Assembly (NCBI GenBank): GCA_949298875.1
Contig: CASFYI010000022.1
Span: 1-32,147 of the forward strand
DNA length: 32,147 nt
Source: an uncultured Methanomassiliicoccales archaeon
GTDB taxonomy: Archaea > Thermoplasmatota > Thermoplasmata > Methanomassiliicoccales > Methanomethylophilaceae
Reading direction: 5' to 3'
Position 1 is the first letter of the stretch; every line of letters begins with the position of its first letter. This document shows positions 30,151 to 32,147 of the stretch, piece by piece. The notes under the pieces were generated by a model. The model saw only the letters and a program-made list of their open reading frames with translations. It ran no database searches and was not told the DNA's origin. A program made the translations under genes and the position numbers.

Positions 30151-32147
30151 ATGGAAAAAAGGCAACTGATAGCGATCGTCGCCGTCATGTCGGTGATATG
30201 CCTCCTGGGGACATCCCTGTGCATATCATCCGATGTGGAGGCTGACGACGGAAGGACCCTGATAGTCGAGACGAGTCCAGACTTCGCTCCCTTCGACTAC
30301 CAGGTCGGCAAGGAATATGCCGGCATAGACATGGACATAGTCCGTGCCGTGTGCAACGACATGGGATGCAAGGTCGAATTCAGGACCAACACCTTCGACT
30401 CCATCCTCATGTCCGTGCCGTCCGGCAAGTGCGACATCGGCGCATCCGGTTTCAGCATCAACCCCGACAGGGAGAAGCAGGTCGATTTCTCGCTCCCCTA
30501 TGCGGAGATCAACCAGGTGGTCGTCGCACCCAAGGACACGACCATCCAGACCAAGGAGGATCTCGAGGGGAAGATCATCTCCGTCCAGAACGGCACCACC
30601 GGCGCCGACTACGCGGCGGAACGCTACTCTACTAGCAACATAAAATTCCAGAAGACGTACTCGGACGTCCTCCTGGATCTGAACACCGGCAAGGCCGATG
30701 CGGAGATCGTCGACAGCACCGTCGCCCTCGCCCAGTGCGCGGCCAACCCCAACCTCACGGTCCTCGACATCCTGGACGACTCCCCCGTCGAGCAGTACGG
30801 ATTCATCTTCTCCAAGGAGAACACCGCTCTTCGCGACGAGTTCAACGAGTCCCTCCAGCACATCATGGACAACGGCCTGTACGACATGATCATGGAGTAC
30901 TACGAGGACAACGGATACTCCGCTGACACCCCCTCGTTCTTCACCACCAAGGGCACCCTCGTCGTCGAGACCAGCCCCGACTTCCCGCCGTTCGACAACA
31001 TGCACGGCCAGGAGTACGTAGGCATCGACATGGACATCATGAGGGCCATCGGGTACCAGATCGGCTACAACATCGAGTTCAGGCAGAACACCTTCGACTC
31101 CATCGTCCTCTCCGTCCAGCAGGGCAAGTGCGACGTCGGGGCCTCCGGATTCACCATCGACGACGACAGGAAGGAGCAGGTCGACTTCTCCACCCCGTAC
31201 GCCGAGATCCACCAGGTCCTCGTCGTCAAGGAGGGCACGAATATCGAATCCAAGGAGGATCTGAAAGGCAAGACGGTCACATCCCAGCTCGGATCCAGTG
31301 GAGCCCAATACGCGACTGATCATCTTCCGGGCACCAACCTGGTGGCGCAGAAGGACTACACCACCGCGCTGCTGGACGTCATCAGCGGCAAAGCCATCGC
31401 CGAGGTCGTCGACAGCACCGTGGCCGAGGCCCAGGTCGCCGCGAACGACGGACTGAAGATCCTCGACATCCTCGACGACGCCGAGACCGAGTACTATGGA
31501 CTCATCTTCCAAAAGGGGGACACCGCGACCTACAACCTGGTCAACGACGCCCTTGAGGAGCTCATCGCGAACGGCACCGTGGACAAGATCATCAACTACT
31601 ACTCGTCGCACATCGGCGAGGACGTCGCCTCCTTCTACAGCGGCGATGCCGCCAGGGACGAGACGGACGGTGACGACACCGACAAGGACGACGAGGAGGA
31701 AGAGGACGTCGGATGGTGGCAGGAGCTCAAGGACCGCTTCCACAACGACTTCCTGAAGAACGACCGCTACCTGTACATCTTCGAGGGTCTGAAGAACACC
31801 CTCATCATCACAGTCATCGCGCTCATCATCGGTCTGATCATCGGATCCGTGGTCGCCATGGTCCGCAGCACCCACGACATGACGGGGAAGCTGAAGATCC
31901 TCAACGCGATATGCCACGTGTACATCACGGTCATACGCGGAACCCCTGTGATGGTCCAGCTGCTGCTGATCTACTACGTGGTGTTCGTGTCCTCGGACAA
32001 CGGCATCCTGATAGCGTCGGTGGCGTTCGGAATCAACTCCGGAGCCTACGTGGCCGAGGTCATCCGTTCCGGAATCACCGCGGTGCCCAAGGGACAGATG
32101 GAGGCATGCAGAAGCCTTGGTATGACCAATAGCATGTCCATGTCCAC
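30151..32147 (+). CDS. Fused double solute-binding protein and ABC permease (cut by window edge)
   Basis: At least 665 residues. A signal-peptide-like hydrophobic start (5-26) is followed by two tandem family-3 solute-binding domains: about 36-256 and 268-488. Each has VETSPDF.PFD, IDMDI, NTFDSI, GKCD.GASGF and Q-VDFS.PYAEI. An acidic linker (about 500-520, DDTDKDDEEEEDVGWW) leads into a HisM/GlnP-type permease with membrane helices near 549-571 and 600-613, the VIRGTPVMVQLL motif and the EAxxxLG coupling loop (GQMEACRSLG) at about 648-657. Together these make an amino-acid importer subunit in which binding domains are tethered to the channel. The ATPase gene is presumably just beyond the window. 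The two binding domains differ in detail, so they may bind different ligands. Confidence 0.9.
   Translation, partial: MEKRQLIAIVAVMSVICLLGTSLCISSDVEADDGRTLIVETSPDFAPFDYQVGKEYAGIDMDIVRAVCNDMGCKVEFRTNTFDSILMSVPSGKCDIGASGFSINPDREKQVDFSLPYAEINQVVVAPKDTTIQTKEDLEGKIISVQNGTTGADYAAERYSTSNIKFQKTYSDVLLDLNTGKADAEIVDSTVALAQCAANPNLTVLDILDDSPVEQYGFIFSKENTALRDEFNESLQHIMDNGLYDMIMEYYEDNGYSADTPSFFTTKGTLVVETSPDFPPFDNMHGQEYVGIDMDIMRAIGYQIGYNIEFRQNTFDSIVLSVQQGKCDVGASGFTIDDDRKEQVDFSTPYAEIHQVLVVKEGTNIESKEDLKGKTVTSQLGSSGAQYATDHLPGTNLVAQKDYTTALLDVISGKAIAEVVDSTVAEAQVAANDGLKILDILDDAETEYYGLIFQKGDTATYNLVNDALEELIANGTVDKIINYYSSHIGEDVASFYSGDAARDETDGDDTDKDDEEEEDVGWWQELKDRFHNDFLKNDRYLYIFEGLKNTLIITVIALIIGLIIGSVVAMVRSTHDMTGKLKILNAICHVYITVIRGTPVMVQLLLIYYVVFVSSDNGILIASVAFGINSGAYVAEVIRSGITAVPKGQMEACRSLGMTNSMSMS

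Noticed and set aside
30226-31917. 563-codon minus-strand open frame opposite the transporter fusion
   Set aside because: Low-complexity Val/Asp/Leu translation that mirrors the antisense of a strongly conserved transporter gene.

Overview
The window reads as chromosomal DNA of a methylotrophic methanogenic archaeon, most likely Methanomassiliicoccales (Thermoplasmatota), perhaps a gut-type Methanomethylophilaceae. Reasons: a methylcobamide:CoM methyltransferase, a corrinoid protein and the corrinoid activase RamA stand together; there is a geranylgeranyl-reductase-type flavoprotein, archaeal TATA-like promoters and many leaderless-style starts; coding DNA is GC-rich and promoters are sharply AT-rich. 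No confidently called complete gene ends in TAG (they end in TGA or TAA), which fits a pyrrolysine-type genome, although no pyl gene is in the window. The lineage is inferred from gene content.

Layout. 1-1585 (minus): HTH regulator, ABC ATPase and the start of its permease. 1812-5880: sulfur and cobamide block, with a siroheme sulfite/nitrite reductase (minus) divergent from cobO, cysK and metA (plus). 5975-7461 (minus): a 102-residue cysteine-rich peptide gene directly followed by a radical SAM/SPASM maturase, a candidate undescribed RiPP system. 7590-11310: poorly characterised genes (DUF5685-type protein, Cys-rich protein, alpha/beta hydrolase, prephenate-dehydratase-like protein, coiled-coil protein, GNAT acetyltransferase), with two convergent pairs that read through into each other. 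11439-15978: triple zinc-ribbon protein, a geranylgeranyl reductase homolog split by an in-frame TAG, a cardiolipin-synthase-like enzyme and a membrane-anchored transglutaminase-like protein. 16237-22722: a full tryptophan pathway as two converging units, trpEGDCF (plus) and trpBA (minus). 22857-26444 (minus): methyltransferase, corrinoid protein and ramA. 26735-30053: tRNA-Thr, a highly biased FKBP/SlyD-type isomerase, an iron-sulfur-flavoprotein remnant, an orphan CARF-like HTH regulator, a possible structured RNA and tRNA-Arg. 30151-end: a fusion of two solute-binding domains and an ABC permease, cut by the window edge.

How it fits together. The reductase, CysK and MetA would carry sulfur from sulfite to cysteine and activate homoserine for methionine. 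CobO makes adenosylcobamide, and cobamides also serve the corrinoid methyltransferase set, which lacks a separate substrate-specific MT1 and so resembles MtsA/MtsB. A 14-bp motif recurs at both trp promoters, and a 17-bp palindrome recurs at the methyltransferase promoter and at the divergent cls/transglutaminase promoter. The most notable items are the Cys-rich peptide with its SPASM enzyme, the in-frame amber codon, and these two candidate regulons. No CRISPR array, insertion sequence or rRNA was seen.
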